A DNA stretch of 64,000 nt, taken from assembly GCF_036375055.1 (NCBI RefSeq), contig NZ_DASUSQ010000007.1, positions 33,093 through 97,092 on the forward strand, read 5' to 3'. The DNA is from Umezawaea sp036375055 (GTDB lineage Bacteria > Actinomycetota > Actinomycetes > Mycobacteriales > Pseudonocardiaceae). A program made the position numbers and the translations under genes. This document shows, piece after piece, positions 42,180 through 49,940 of this stretch. Each line of letters begins with the position of its first letter. The stretch's first letter is position 1. The notes below the pieces were generated by a model. It did not search any database, was not told where the DNA came from, and worked only from the letters and a program-made list of their open reading frames with translations.

Positions 42180-42803
42180 GTGACCTCCTCCCCCACCCGC
42201 GCCTCGGTCCGCACCAGCGTCCGGGTGCCCCTGCGGTTCGGCGACGGCTTCAGCACCGCGGCCGAGACGATCACCTTCCACGGCCTCGCCGACCAGGCCG
42301 AGCACCTCGCACTGGTCTTCGGCGAACCCACCGCGAACCCCGCGCCGCTCGTGCGGATGCACTCCGAGTGCCTCACCGGGGACGTCTTCGGCTCGGCGCG
42401 CTGCGACTGCGGCCCCCAGCTCCGCGAAGCCGTCGAACGGCTGTCGAACGAGGGCGGCGTGCTGCTCTACCTGCGCCAGGAGGGCCGGGGCATCGGGCTG
42501 TACAACAAGCTCGACGCCTACGCGTTGCAGGACCACGGCCTGGACACCTACGAGGCCAACAGCGCGCTCGGCCTGCCGGAGGACGGCCGCGACTACACCG
42601 CGGCGGCGCAGATGCTGACGGCGCTGGGCATCGGCACGATCTCCCTGCTGTCCAACAACCCCGACAAGGGCGCGCAGCTCAGCGCGCACGGCATCACCGT
42701 GCGCCACCACGTGCCGACCGGCGTCTTCGCCACGCCGACCAACGTCGGGTACCTGAGGGCCAAGGTCGAGCGCACCGGGCACACCATCGCGCTCGCGGGC
42801 TGA
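42180..42803 (+). CDS. ribA: GTP cyclohydrolase II
   Basis: A 207-residue stand-alone GTP cyclohydrolase II, first step of riboflavin synthesis. The zinc cysteines are Cys64, Cys75 and Cys77 (HSECLTGDVFGSARCDCG); the GTP-binding and catalytic loop is LRQEGRGIGLYNKLDAYALQ; the C-terminus has SLLSNNPDKGAQL. It lacks the DHBP-synthase (RibB) half usual in actinomycete RibBA proteins, and no other riboflavin genes are adjacent, so it is likely a second copy or belongs to a deazaflavin-like or secondary pathway. The start is GTG with GGAG upstream. Confidence 0.92.
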   Translation: MTSSPTRASVRTSVRVPLRFGDGFSTAAETITFHGLADQAEHLALVFGEPTANPAPLVRMHSECLTGDVFGSARCDCGPQLREAVERLSNEGGVLLYLRQEGRGIGLYNKLDAYALQDHGLDTYEANSALGLPEDGRDYTAAAQMLTALGIGTISLLSNNPDKGAQLSAHGITVRHHVPTGVFATPTNVGYLRAKVERTGHTIALAG

Positions 42804-42827
42804 CAGTCCACTGAGGACCGTTCCGCG

Positions 42828-43427
42828 CTAGTCGCGCCGGGCGGCCACGACCTCGAAGGCGCGGTCGATGAAGTCGGACATGTCGGCGGCGCCGTCGGTG
42901 GCAGTCCACGCCTGGAACGCGGCGTCGAGGCAGCCGAGCCCGGCCGCGACCAGCGCCCTCGGCCGCGGGTCGCGGGGATCGTCGGAGATGCCCAGCCTGG
43001 CGGCGATCTCGGGGATGAACAGGTCCTGCCAGCGCGACTGCTTCTCCTGCTGGCGGGCCTTGAGCGACGGCGTGTCCAGCAGCATCCGGCCCAACGGCCG
43101 CCCCGGCGCGTTCTTGTCGCTCGCGTAGGCGGCGCGGAACCCGAAGTGCAAGGTGTCCCACGGGTCTTCCCCGGCGGGCCGGTCGGCGAGGGCGCGGGCG
43201 ACCAGGTGGCCGAGTTCGTCGAGATGCCCCAGTACGACGTCCTCCTTCGTGGGGAAGTAACGGAAGAAGCTCGTGCGCGACATGCCCGCGGCACGCGCGA
43301 TGTCGTCGACCGTCGTGCCGTCGAACCCCCGCTCCGCGAACAGGTCCAACGCCACCACGGCGACTTCGGCGCGCATGGCGCGCCTTGCCCTGTCCCGAAG
43401 TCCAGTCGTCTCGCCCACGGAATTCAT
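42828..43427 (-). CDS. TetR-family transcriptional regulator
   Basis: A 199-residue TetR protein. The N-terminal DNA-binding domain is complete (VALDLFAERGFDGTTVDDIARAAGMSRTSFFRYFPTKEDVV, residues 25-65). The C-terminal ligand domain starts with a cluster around FGFRAAYASDK. It is convergent with ribA with only 24 bp between, and its own target is not obvious; the PucR-like gene lies upstream on the same strand. Confidence 0.93.
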   Translation of the reverse strand: MNSVGETTGLRDRARRAMRAEVAVVALDLFAERGFDGTTVDDIARAAGMSRTSFFRYFPTKEDVVLGHLDELGHLVARALADRPAGEDPWDTLHFGFRAAYASDKNAPGRPLGRMLLDTPSLKARQQEKQSRWQDLFIPEIAARLGISDDPRDPRPRALVAAGLGCLDAAFQAWTATDGAADMSDFIDRAFEVVAARRD

Positions 43428-43515
43428 GCTAGAGCCTGCAAACGCTTGCTGTACCTATTGGTCACCGCTGTTCAGGCCAGGGGCGCCCGCCGCCGATCGT
43501 CCACTCGGGTCGTCG

Positions 43516-44484
43516 TCAGTGGTGGTTGTGCAAGCGGCGCAAGGCAATGGCCAGTTGCAGGCGCAAGCGTCCCGCCGGATCGCGGACGGACCACCCGAGC
43601 AGCTCCTCCACGTGGGTGAGCCGGTCCTGGAGCGTGGAGTGGTGCACGACCAGGGTGGCGGCGGCCGTGCGCAGGCTGGAGGAGGTGGCCACGGCGACGA
43701 GCGTGGCCAGCGCCCACGGCGCGGTGGACCGGGCGCGTTCGAGGTCGCGGACGTCCGGAACCGGTTCCGCGCCGGGGCCCACGGCGGCGGCGAGCACGGC
43801 CAGCCCGCCGAGCTGGTCGGCGTGCACCACACCGGGACCGGGGTCCTGCTCGGTCCCGGCGGCGGCGAAGCGCAGCGCGGTGCGCGCTGCCGCCCACGAC
43901 GACGGCAGGTCCTCCACGGGCACGAGCGGGCCGACGCCGGCCCTGGTCGCCGCGACGGTCTGGTCGGCGGCCAGGACCCCGGCCCGGCCGCCGTCCAGCG
44001 CGACCGCCCTGGCCGCGGGACCGAGGCCGAGCCTGCGGGCGGCGCGCCGCCTCGCCGGTTCGGCGACCGCCGCGTCCAGCACGGCGGCCACGTCGTCCGC
44101 GGGCGCCGGGCCCCTGGTGCGGGACAGGGCACCGCGGGCCGCGGACAGGGCCCGTTCGAGGACCATCGCCTCGACCGGACCCGCGGGCCCCGCGCGTTCG
44201 AGCCACAGCGCGGGCGGGCCGCCGGGGTGCAGCGGGGCGTTGAGCCAGCTCGGGTCCGGTGGGCCGTCGGACGGCCGGACGGCTCCGGTCCCGTCCACCC
44301 GGAGGTCGACGCCGCGATCGGAGTCGACCAGCCGGGCGGCGCAGCCGGTGAGGACGGCCGCTCCCCGGACGACGGGTTCGAGTCCGGCCCGGCCCTCGAC
44401 CAGCCGGTCGAAGTAGGCGATCACCTTGACCGCGGCGCCCGCGTCGGGATCGAGCGCGCTCAGCCTGCCGACGAGGTCTTCCAC
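43516..44484 (-). CDS. PucR/CdaR-type helix-turn-helix regulator
   Basis: A 322-residue protein with the C-terminal PucR helix-turn-helix: SSSLRTAAATLVVHHSTLQDRLTHVEELLG, then RLRLQLAIALRRL. The N-terminal 240 residues form a loosely conserved, Ala/Arg-rich sensory region with GAF-like spacing. Such regulators control purine, amino-acid or secondary metabolism in actinomycetes. It is encoded on the same strand as the downstream TetR and upstream esterase genes, which are separated from it by 88 and 20 bp. The ligand is unknown. Confidence 0.85.
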   Translation of the reverse strand: MEDLVGRLSALDPDAGAAVKVIAYFDRLVEGRAGLEPVVRGAAVLTGCAARLVDSDRGVDLRVDGTGAVRPSDGPPDPSWLNAPLHPGGPPALWLERAGPAGPVEAMVLERALSAARGALSRTRGPAPADDVAAVLDAAVAEPARRRAARRLGLGPAARAVALDGGRAGVLAADQTVAATRAGVGPLVPVEDLPSSWAAARTALRFAAAGTEQDPGPGVVHADQLGGLAVLAAAVGPGAEPVPDVRDLERARSTAPWALATLVAVATSSSLRTAAATLVVHHSTLQDRLTHVEELLGWSVRDPAGRLRLQLAIALRRLHNHH

Positions 44485-44504
44485 CTCTTCATCGTGCCAC
44501 CGGG

Positions 44505-45494
44505 TCAGAGCCCGAGCACGCGTCGCAGCCAGGGGCCCCGAGGTCCGCCCGCGGCCCTGGAGAGCTGCGACTCAGGGGCGAGCAGCTCGAACCCGTGGAA
44601 GCCGCCGGGCCACACGTGCAGCTCGGCGTCGCCGCCCGCCGCCCAGATCGCGGACGCGTACGCGACGACCTCGTCGCGGAAGGTCTCCGCGGAGCCGACG
44701 TCGAGGTAGGTCGGGGGCAGGCCGGAGAGGTCGGTGGCCCGCGCGGGCGCGGCGTACGGCGACACGTCCGGGCCGCCGCGCTCGTCCCCGAGCAGGGCCG
44801 TCCAACCGGTGTCGTTCGAGGTGCGGTCCCAGATGCCGAGGCCGACCATCTGCCTGCCCGACGCCGACTCGTTGCGGTCGTCCAGCATCGGGCAGAACAG
44901 GAGCTGCGCGGCCAGGGCGGGACCGCCGAGGTCGCGGGCCATCAGCGTCGTCGCCGCGGCGAGACCGCCACCCGCGCTGGCGCCGCCGATCACGATCCGC
45001 TCGGGGTCGACGCCCAGCTCCTCGGCGTGCTCGACCGTCCACACCAGACCGGCGTAGCACTCCTCCACCGGCACCGGGTGCGGGTGCTCGGGCGCGAGCC
45101 GGTAGTCCACCGACACGACGGCCAGCCCCAGCTCGTGCGCCAGGTCGAACGCCTTGGTCGAGTCGGCGCCGCGGTTGGAGCCCATGACCATGCCGCCGCC
45201 GTGGATCCAGTAGACCGCTCCGACCAGGCCGGTCGTGCCCGCCGGCCGGAGGACCAGCAGGGGGATGTCGCCGTGCGGCCCCGGCACGGGCCGCTCGGAC
45301 ACCTCGAACGCGCCGCCGCGCCGCAGCTCCTCGGTGGTCGCGTCGCGCCCGATCATCCCCGCGCGCATGACGGGGATGAGGTCGGCGGTGATCGAGCTGG
45401 GCAGCTCCGTCATCGTTTCGAGCGCGGCGGCCAGTTCGGGGTCGAACGGCGGCGGCGGGCCGACGCGGGTCGAGTCGGACCCAGTGGTCGTCAT
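44505..45494 (-). CDS. HSL-type (family IV) alpha/beta-hydrolase, esterase
   Basis: A 329-residue hormone-sensitive-lipase-like esterase. The oxyanion motif is IHGGGMVMGS, the nucleophile elbow GGASAGGGLAA, the lid/substrate region DYRLAPEHPHPVPVEECYAG, catalytic Asp in LDVGSAETFRDE and His in PGGFHGFELL. All parts of the triad are present. I chose ATG 45494; the frame is open to 45545. It is divergent from a LysR gene with 126 bp between and may be its target. It hydrolyses short-chain esters; natural substrate unknown. Confidence 0.93.
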   Translation of the reverse strand: MTTTGSDSTRVGPPPPFDPELAAALETMTELPSSITADLIPVMRAGMIGRDATTEELRRGGAFEVSERPVPGPHGDIPLLVLRPAGTTGLVGAVYWIHGGGMVMGSNRGADSTKAFDLAHELGLAVVSVDYRLAPEHPHPVPVEECYAGLVWTVEHAEELGVDPERIVIGGASAGGGLAAATTLMARDLGGPALAAQLLFCPMLDDRNESASGRQMVGLGIWDRTSNDTGWTALLGDERGGPDVSPYAAPARATDLSGLPPTYLDVGSAETFRDEVVAYASAIWAAGGDAELHVWPGGFHGFELLAPESQLSRAAGGPRGPWLRRVLGL

Positions 45495-45620
45495 CGGTGT
45501 CTCCTCCGGTGCTCGGGGCCACCCCGGCGTGACCACCGCCACCATCGTCGGGCCGACGGCGGCGCCGCCGACAGTGCCACGCGGCGGAGATCACCCGCCA
45601 ACTGGCGGTTAGGGTCGGGC

Positions 45621-46499
45621 ATGGACGCACGGCAGCTGGAGCACTTCCTCGCCGTCGTGGACCACGGCGGGGTGCGCAGGGCCGCGCAGGCGCTGTTCGT
45701 CGCGCAACCCTCGCTCTCCCAGTCGATCCGCGCGCTGGAGCGGGACCTCGGCCACGCCCTGTTCCACCGCGTCGGGCGGCGGCTCGTGCTGACGCAGGCC
45801 GGGCACGCGCTGGTCGAACCCGCCCGCCAGGTGGTGCGCCTGCTCGCGGTGGCCCGCTCGACCGTGGACGCGGCGGCGGACCTGGAGAGCGGGTGGGTGG
45901 AGGTCGCCGCGATGCCGTCGCAGGCCGTGGAACCGCTGAGCTCGATGGTCGGGGCGTTCACCGCGCGCCACCCCGGCCTGTCCGTCGTGATCAGGGCGGC
46001 GGCGACGGCGGACGCGGTGGTGGAGATGGTGCGGACCGGCGTGACCGAGGTGGGGCTGCTGGCGCGCAGCGAGCCGGTGAGGTCGGCGGGCGTCGTGCTG
46101 GAGGACGTCGGGACGCAGCGGTTCGTGCTGGTCGCGCCGCCGGACTGGCCCGTGCCCGACGGCGGGGTCGTGCGGCGGGAGGACCTGGCCGGGCAGCGGC
46201 TGGTCGTCGGCCAGGTCGGCACGGGCATGCGCGGGCTGGTCGAGGACATCCGCGCGGACGGCGTGGAGCTGACGGCGGTCGTCGAGTCGGAGCACCGGGA
46301 GGCGATCCTGCCGCTGGTGCTCGGCGGGGTGGGCGTCGCCGTGCTCGCCGACTCGTGGGCTCCGCTCGCCCGGCAGGCGGGCGCGCTCGTGCTCGACCTG
46401 GAACCGCCCGCCCACCTGCACCTCGCGCTGGTCTGGCGCCGCCAGGAGCTGTCACCCGCCGCCGAGGCGTTCCTGGCCGCGGCCCGCGGCGTCCGATAG
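45621..46499 (+). CDS. LysR-family transcriptional regulator
   Basis: A 292-residue LysR protein with the standard N-terminal winged helix (MDARQLEHFLAVVDHGGVRR, AQALFVAQPSLSQSIRALER, then LFHRVGRRLVLTQAGHAL) and a periplasmic-binding-like effector domain (VEVAAMPSQAVEPLSSMVGA; LGGVGVAVLADSWAP). It lies between a divergent esterase and a co-directional tartrate/isopropylmalate-dehydrogenase-like gene 69 bp downstream; either could be its target. Autoregulation from the divergent intergenic region is expected for the family. Confidence 0.93.
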   Translation: MDARQLEHFLAVVDHGGVRRAAQALFVAQPSLSQSIRALERDLGHALFHRVGRRLVLTQAGHALVEPARQVVRLLAVARSTVDAAADLESGWVEVAAMPSQAVEPLSSMVGAFTARHPGLSVVIRAAATADAVVEMVRTGVTEVGLLARSEPVRSAGVVLEDVGTQRFVLVAPPDWPVPDGGVVRREDLAGQRLVVGQVGTGMRGLVEDIRADGVELTAVVESEHREAILPLVLGGVGVAVLADSWAPLARQAGALVLDLEPPAHLHLALVWRRQELSPAAEAFLAAARGVR

Positions 46500-46568
46500 G
46501 CACCGCCTATCTCGACGACCGGGTTCACGTCTTGGACGGGAGCCCCGTCGAGGTGGTGCCATCGGGGC

Positions 46569-47630
46569 ATGACCACCCACCGGATCGCCCTCGTCCCCGG
46601 CGACGGCATCGGCCGCGAGGTCGTCCCCGCCGCGTGCGCGGTGCTGGACGCGGTCGGCGCGCGCCACGGCGTCTCGTTCGACTACGACGAGTTCGACTGG
46701 TCCTGCGAGCGGTACCTGCGCGAGGGCGCGATGATGCCCGCCGACGGGCTCGACCTGGTCCGCGGCCACGACGCGATCTTCCTCGGCGCGGTCGGGCAGC
46801 CCGGCGTGCCGGACCACGTCTCGCTGTGGGGCCTGCTGATCCCGATCCGCCGCCGGTTCCGCCAGTACGTGAACCTCCGGCCGATCCGGGTGTTCGAGGG
46901 CCTGGAGAGCCCGGTCCGCGGCGCTCGGCCCGGCGAGGTCGACTTCGTGGTGGTGCGGGAGAACGTCGAGGGCGAGTACAGCGAGATCGGCGGGCGGCTC
47001 AACCGCGGCTTCCCCGAGGAGATGGCCGTGCAGGAGTCGGTGTTCACCCGCGCGGGCGTGACCCGCGTGCTCGACCACGCGTTCGAGCTGGCCGGGACCC
47101 GCCGCGGGTACGTGACGTCGGCGACGAAGTCGAACGGGATCGTGCACACCCTGCCGTTCTGGGACGAGCTGGTGGCCGAACGGGGAGCCCTGCACCCGGA
47201 CGTCCGCTGGGACCAGGAGCACATCGACGCGCTGTGCGCGAAGTTCGTGCTGGACCCGGCGCGGTTCGACGTGGTGGTCGGGTCGAACCTGTTCGGCGAC
47301 ATCCTGAGCGACCTGGCGGCGGCGGTCGCGGGCGGCATCGGGATCGCGCCCGCCGCGAACGTCAACCCGGAGCGGGAGTTCCCGTCGATGTTCGAGCCGG
47401 TGCACGGGTCGGCGCCGGACATCGCCGGGCGCGGGATCGCGAACCCGATCGGAGCGGTGTGGACGGCCGCGATGATGCTCGACCACCTCGGGCACGCCGA
47501 GGCCGCGGCCGAGGTGGAGGCGGCGGTCGCGGCCGTGCTGGCGAAGACCGACGTGCGCACGCCCGACCTCGGGGGGACCGCGACCACCGCGTCGTTCACG
47601 CGGGCGCTGCTGGGGTTCGTGGGGCCGTGA
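46569..47630 (+). CDS. Tartrate dehydrogenase-like beta-decarboxylating dehydrogenase
   Basis: A 353-residue member of the isocitrate/isopropylmalate dehydrogenase family: ALVPGDGIGREVVPA at the N-terminus, FLGAVGQPGVPDHVSLWGLL, LRPIRVF, VRENVEGEYSEIGG substrate loop, the catalytic Lys in TSATKSNG, metal-binding DVVVGSNLFGDILSDL and the FEPVHGSAPDIAG cofactor site. The DHVSLWGLLIPIRRRF segment and YSEIGG loop favour the tartrate dehydrogenase/D-malate branch over LeuB. The upstream LysR gene probably regulates it, as in known tartrate and malate operons. Confidence 0.9.
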   Translation: MTTHRIALVPGDGIGREVVPAACAVLDAVGARHGVSFDYDEFDWSCERYLREGAMMPADGLDLVRGHDAIFLGAVGQPGVPDHVSLWGLLIPIRRRFRQYVNLRPIRVFEGLESPVRGARPGEVDFVVVRENVEGEYSEIGGRLNRGFPEEMAVQESVFTRAGVTRVLDHAFELAGTRRGYVTSATKSNGIVHTLPFWDELVAERGALHPDVRWDQEHIDALCAKFVLDPARFDVVVGSNLFGDILSDLAAAVAGGIGIAPAANVNPEREFPSMFEPVHGSAPDIAGRGIANPIGAVWTAAMMLDHLGHAEAAAEVEAAVAAVLAKTDVRTPDLGGTATTASFTRALLGFVGP

Positions 47631-47663
47631 GCGTGCCGCTGCCCGCCGCGTTCGCGCACCGCA

Positions 47664-47765
47664 GGCTACCGCTGGTACTTCCTCACCGCGGGCGGCGGCA
47701 CCCCGGAGCGGTTGATCGGCGGCGACCCGTGGTTCTGGCTCCGCGCGGACGACCGCCCGGCACCG
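47664..47765 (+). pseudogene. Fragment of a haloacetate-dehalogenase-like hydrolase
   Basis: In the plus frame the translation GYRWYFLTAGGGTPERLIGG DPWFWLRADD aligns with the characteristic YxWFFLAQPxPLPERLIGxDP segment of DehH1/fluoroacetate-dehalogenase-type alpha/beta-hydrolases. Only about 34 residues remain; neither the nucleophile elbow nor a start is present. It fills the gap between two convergent genes and is a deletion remnant. Confidence 0.6.
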
Positions 47766-47816
47766 GGGCGGCGGGTCGGCTGCCCCGGTGCCGGCGCTGT
47801 GGGACGGGCTGGGGGG

Positions 47817-48194
47817 TCAGGCCTTCCAGTCCACGAGCTGCACGATCACGCCGTTGGGGTCGCGCACCTGGAAGGCGCGCTCGCCCCACTCCTCGGAGGT
47901 GAGGGGCATGGTGATCGTGACACCCTCCTCCTGGAGGCGGGCGAGTTCGCCCTCCAGGTCGGTCACTTCGAACGCGAGGATGAGGCCCGTGGCGTGCACG
48001 TCCCGCTGGTCCTCGGGGAGGGTCGGCAGCCCCCGGCGCAGGAAGACGACGTTGAGGTGCGCGTCGTCCCTGGTGAGGGAGGCGAAGCCGTCGGCCGCCA
48101 TGACCTCGTGGAAGCCGAAGTGGTCGGTGAGGAAGCTGGCGGAGGCGGGGACGTCGTCGACGTTCAGGGACACGGCGGACGCGGTGATCTGCAC
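47817..48194 (-). CDS. VOC-superfamily (glyoxalase-like) protein
   Basis: A 125-residue vicinal-oxygen-chelate protein with one complete beta-alpha-beta-beta-beta pair: AVSLNVDDVPASASFLTDHFGF in the first half and LILAFEVTDLEGELARLQEEGV, then FQVRDPNGVIVQLVDW in the second. The final Glu of classical glyoxalases is replaced by Gln (VIVQLVD), so metal binding may be altered; this is common in bleomycin-resistance-like members. It is divergent from a TetR gene over a striking operator, so TetR most likely represses it. Confidence 0.9.
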   Translation of the reverse strand: MQITASAVSLNVDDVPASASFLTDHFGFHEVMAADGFASLTRDDAHLNVVFLRRGLPTLPEDQRDVHATGLILAFEVTDLEGELARLQEEGVTITMPLTSEEWGERAFQVRDPNGVIVQLVDWKA

Positions 48195-48212
48195 TGGCGC
48201 TCCTTTTCTCTA

Positions 48213-48235
48213 TACGTTGTACATTGTACGCTGTA
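48213..48235. promoter_or_regulatory. Symmetric GTAC-repeat operator between the VOC and TetR genes
   Basis: TAC-N3-GTAC-N3-GTAC-N3-GTA (48213-48235) is a near-perfectly symmetric site in the 51-bp divergent intergenic region and ends 10 bp before the TetR start codon. It fits a site bound by two TetR dimers and would block both genes. Confidence 0.65.
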
Positions 48236-48245
48236 AAAAGTAAGG

Positions 48246-49013
48246 ATGCACGTGGCCGACGAACGAACCAGCGCGGGCGACCCCGCGCGGACCCTCCAGC
48301 TGCTCTGGCGCGAACCGGCGGCCGTTCCCCGGCGCGGACCCCGCCAGGGGCTGACCGTCGACGCCGTCGTCGAGGCGGCCACCTCGCTGGCCGACACCTC
48401 GGGGCTGGAGGCGCTCACCATGCGGAAGGTCGCCTCGGCGCTGGGGGTCGTGGCGATGACGCTCTACACGTACGTGCCGGGGAAGGCGGAGCTGCTCGAC
48501 CTGATGCTCGACGCCGCCTACGGGCGGATGTCGCGGACCTCCACCGAGGGGCGGCCGTGGCGCGAGCGGGTCACGGCCGTCGCGGCGGAGAACCGGCGGC
48601 TGTTCGAGACCCACCCCTGGGCCGCCTCCGTGTCGACCGTCCGCCCGCTGCTCGGGCCGGGGCAGATGGGGAAGTACGAGCACGAGCTGGCCGCGCTGGA
48701 CGGGCTGGGGCTGTCCGACGTGGAGGTGGACGCGGCCCTCACCCACCTGCTGAGCTTCGTGCAGGCCTGGGCCCGGTCGGCCGCCGACTCGGTCGCCGCC
48801 GCGGCCGAGAGTTCGCTCAGCGAGGCGGAGTGGTGGGCGGTCAACGCGCCGCTGCTGGACCGGGTGCTCGACCCGGCGGTCTACCCGCTGGCCACGCGGG
48901 TGGGATCGGCGGCCGGGGCCGAGCACGGGGCCGCCTACTCGCCCGAGTTCGCCTACGGGTTCGGGCTGGCGCGGGTGCTGGACGGGCTGGCCGCGCTGGT
49001 CGAGCGGGCGTGA
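48246..49013 (+). CDS. TetR-family regulator (TetR_C type)
   Basis: A 255-residue TetR protein with an N-terminal helix-turn-helix (VDAVVEAATSLADTSGLEAL, TMRKVASALGVVAMTLYTYV) and the long C-terminal domain typical of the TetR/TetR_C subgroup that controls drug resistance or efflux. AAGG lies just before the ATG. The frame continues to the divergent VOC gene's operator, so it probably represses itself and the VOC gene. Confidence 0.92.
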   Translation: MHVADERTSAGDPARTLQLLWREPAAVPRRGPRQGLTVDAVVEAATSLADTSGLEALTMRKVASALGVVAMTLYTYVPGKAELLDLMLDAAYGRMSRTSTEGRPWRERVTAVAAENRRLFETHPWAASVSTVRPLLGPGQMGKYEHELAALDGLGLSDVEVDAALTHLLSFVQAWARSAADSVAAAAESSLSEAEWWAVNAPLLDRVLDPAVYPLATRVGSAAGAEHGAAYSPEFAYGFGLARVLDGLAALVERA

Positions 49014-49079
49014 CGCGGACCGCTCGGGGAACCTTCGCGGCACCCCCGGACGTTGGAGGGACGTCGAAGGGATGAGCGG

Positions 49080-49280
49080 ATGGCCATGATGCGCAAGCTC
49101 GCGGTACTCGCCACGGCGGCTGCCGCGGCCAAGAAGTACGCCCAGAAGAACCCCGAGAAGGTGAGCAGACTCGCCGACCAGGCGGGGACGTTCCTCGACC
49201 GGCAGACCAAGGGGAAGTACCACCACCAGATCGACAGCGCCGTGCGCAAGGCGAAGAACGCCTCCAGGCCCGGCTACTGA
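49080..49280 (+). CDS. MT0933-like antitoxin-family small protein
   Basis: A 66-residue protein with an Ala-rich hydrophobic start and the pattern KNPEKVSRLADQAGTFLDRQ TKGKY(x)7ID, matching MT0933/Rv0909-like small proteins (KNPDKVxxxxDKAGxFxDxxTGGKYxxxID). In Mycobacterium tuberculosis the Rv0909 antitoxin pairs with the toxin Rv0910, an SRPBCC protein; no such toxin gene is adjacent here, and these small proteins are often solitary in other actinomycetes. GATGAGCGG-like purines precede ATG 49080. A very strong terminator follows. Confidence 0.75.
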   Translation: MAMMRKLAVLATAAAAAKKYAQKNPEKVSRLADQAGTFLDRQTKGKYHHQIDSAVRKAKNASRPGY

Positions 49281-49285
49281 CAGCC

Positions 49286-49330
49286 GCCAACGGCCGGATC
49301 GCCTCACCGCGATCCGGCCGTTGGCGTTTT
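49286..49330 (+). terminator. Rho-independent terminator
   Basis: A perfect 17-bp stem (49286-49302 with 49309-49325) and 6-nt loop, followed by GTTTT, begins 6 bp after the small-protein stop codon. Confidence 0.92.
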
Positions 49331-49457
49331 CGCAGGTCAGCGGTGTGCGAAAAGTTCTTGAAGAAAATCCGGCGGACGTGTCGATCCGGGTCGCTCCCGT
49401 TCGACGCAGTGGTGTGGGCAGGGAGAAGGCCCGGCCACCGACAACCTGGGAGCAGTC

Positions 49458-49877
49458 GTGCGTTTCATGGTGATCATCAAGGCCGACGAGAAGACCGAGG
49501 CGGGCGTCATGCCGACCGAGGAGCAGCTCACGGCCATGGGCAAGTTCAACGAGGAGCTGGTCAAGGCCGGTGTGATGCTGGCCGGTGAGGGTCTGCACCC
49601 CAGCTCCAGGGGTGCTCGCGTGCACCTCAAGGGCGACCAGAAGACCGTGGTCGACGGGCCGTTCACCGAGACCAAGGAGCTGATCGCGGGCTTCTGGCTG
49701 CTCGACGTGAAGTCGCGCGACGAGGCCGTCGAGTGGGTCAAGCGGATGCCCGTGTTCGAGGGTGAGGACTCGGTGGTCGAGATCCGGCAGGTGTTCGAGG
49801 CGTCCGACTTCGGCGACGAGTTCACGCCGGAGCTGCGGGCGGCCGAGGACGCGCTGCGGGAGCAGCTGGGGCAGTAG
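49458..49877 (+). CDS. YCII/DGPF-domain protein
   Basis: A 139-residue YciI-like protein: start MRFMVIIKADEKTEAG, the diagnostic VVDGPFTETKELIAGFWLLD (DGPF motif), and AVEWVKRMPVFEG. GGGAGCAG precedes the GTG start. DGPF proteins of this kind are almost always encoded next to an ECF sigma factor of the ECF42 group, which is the case here (63 bp downstream). Their role is unclear; they are not anti-sigma factors. Confidence 0.93.
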   Translation: MRFMVIIKADEKTEAGVMPTEEQLTAMGKFNEELVKAGVMLAGEGLHPSSRGARVHLKGDQKTVVDGPFTETKELIAGFWLLDVKSRDEAVEWVKRMPVFEGEDSVVEIRQVFEASDFGDEFTPELRAAEDALREQLGQ

Positions 49878-49940
49878 GGCGGCCGGGGCGGCTTCCGGCC
49901 CCGAGGTCGTTTGCGTGGTCGTCGCGGGTGCTGGTAGTCA

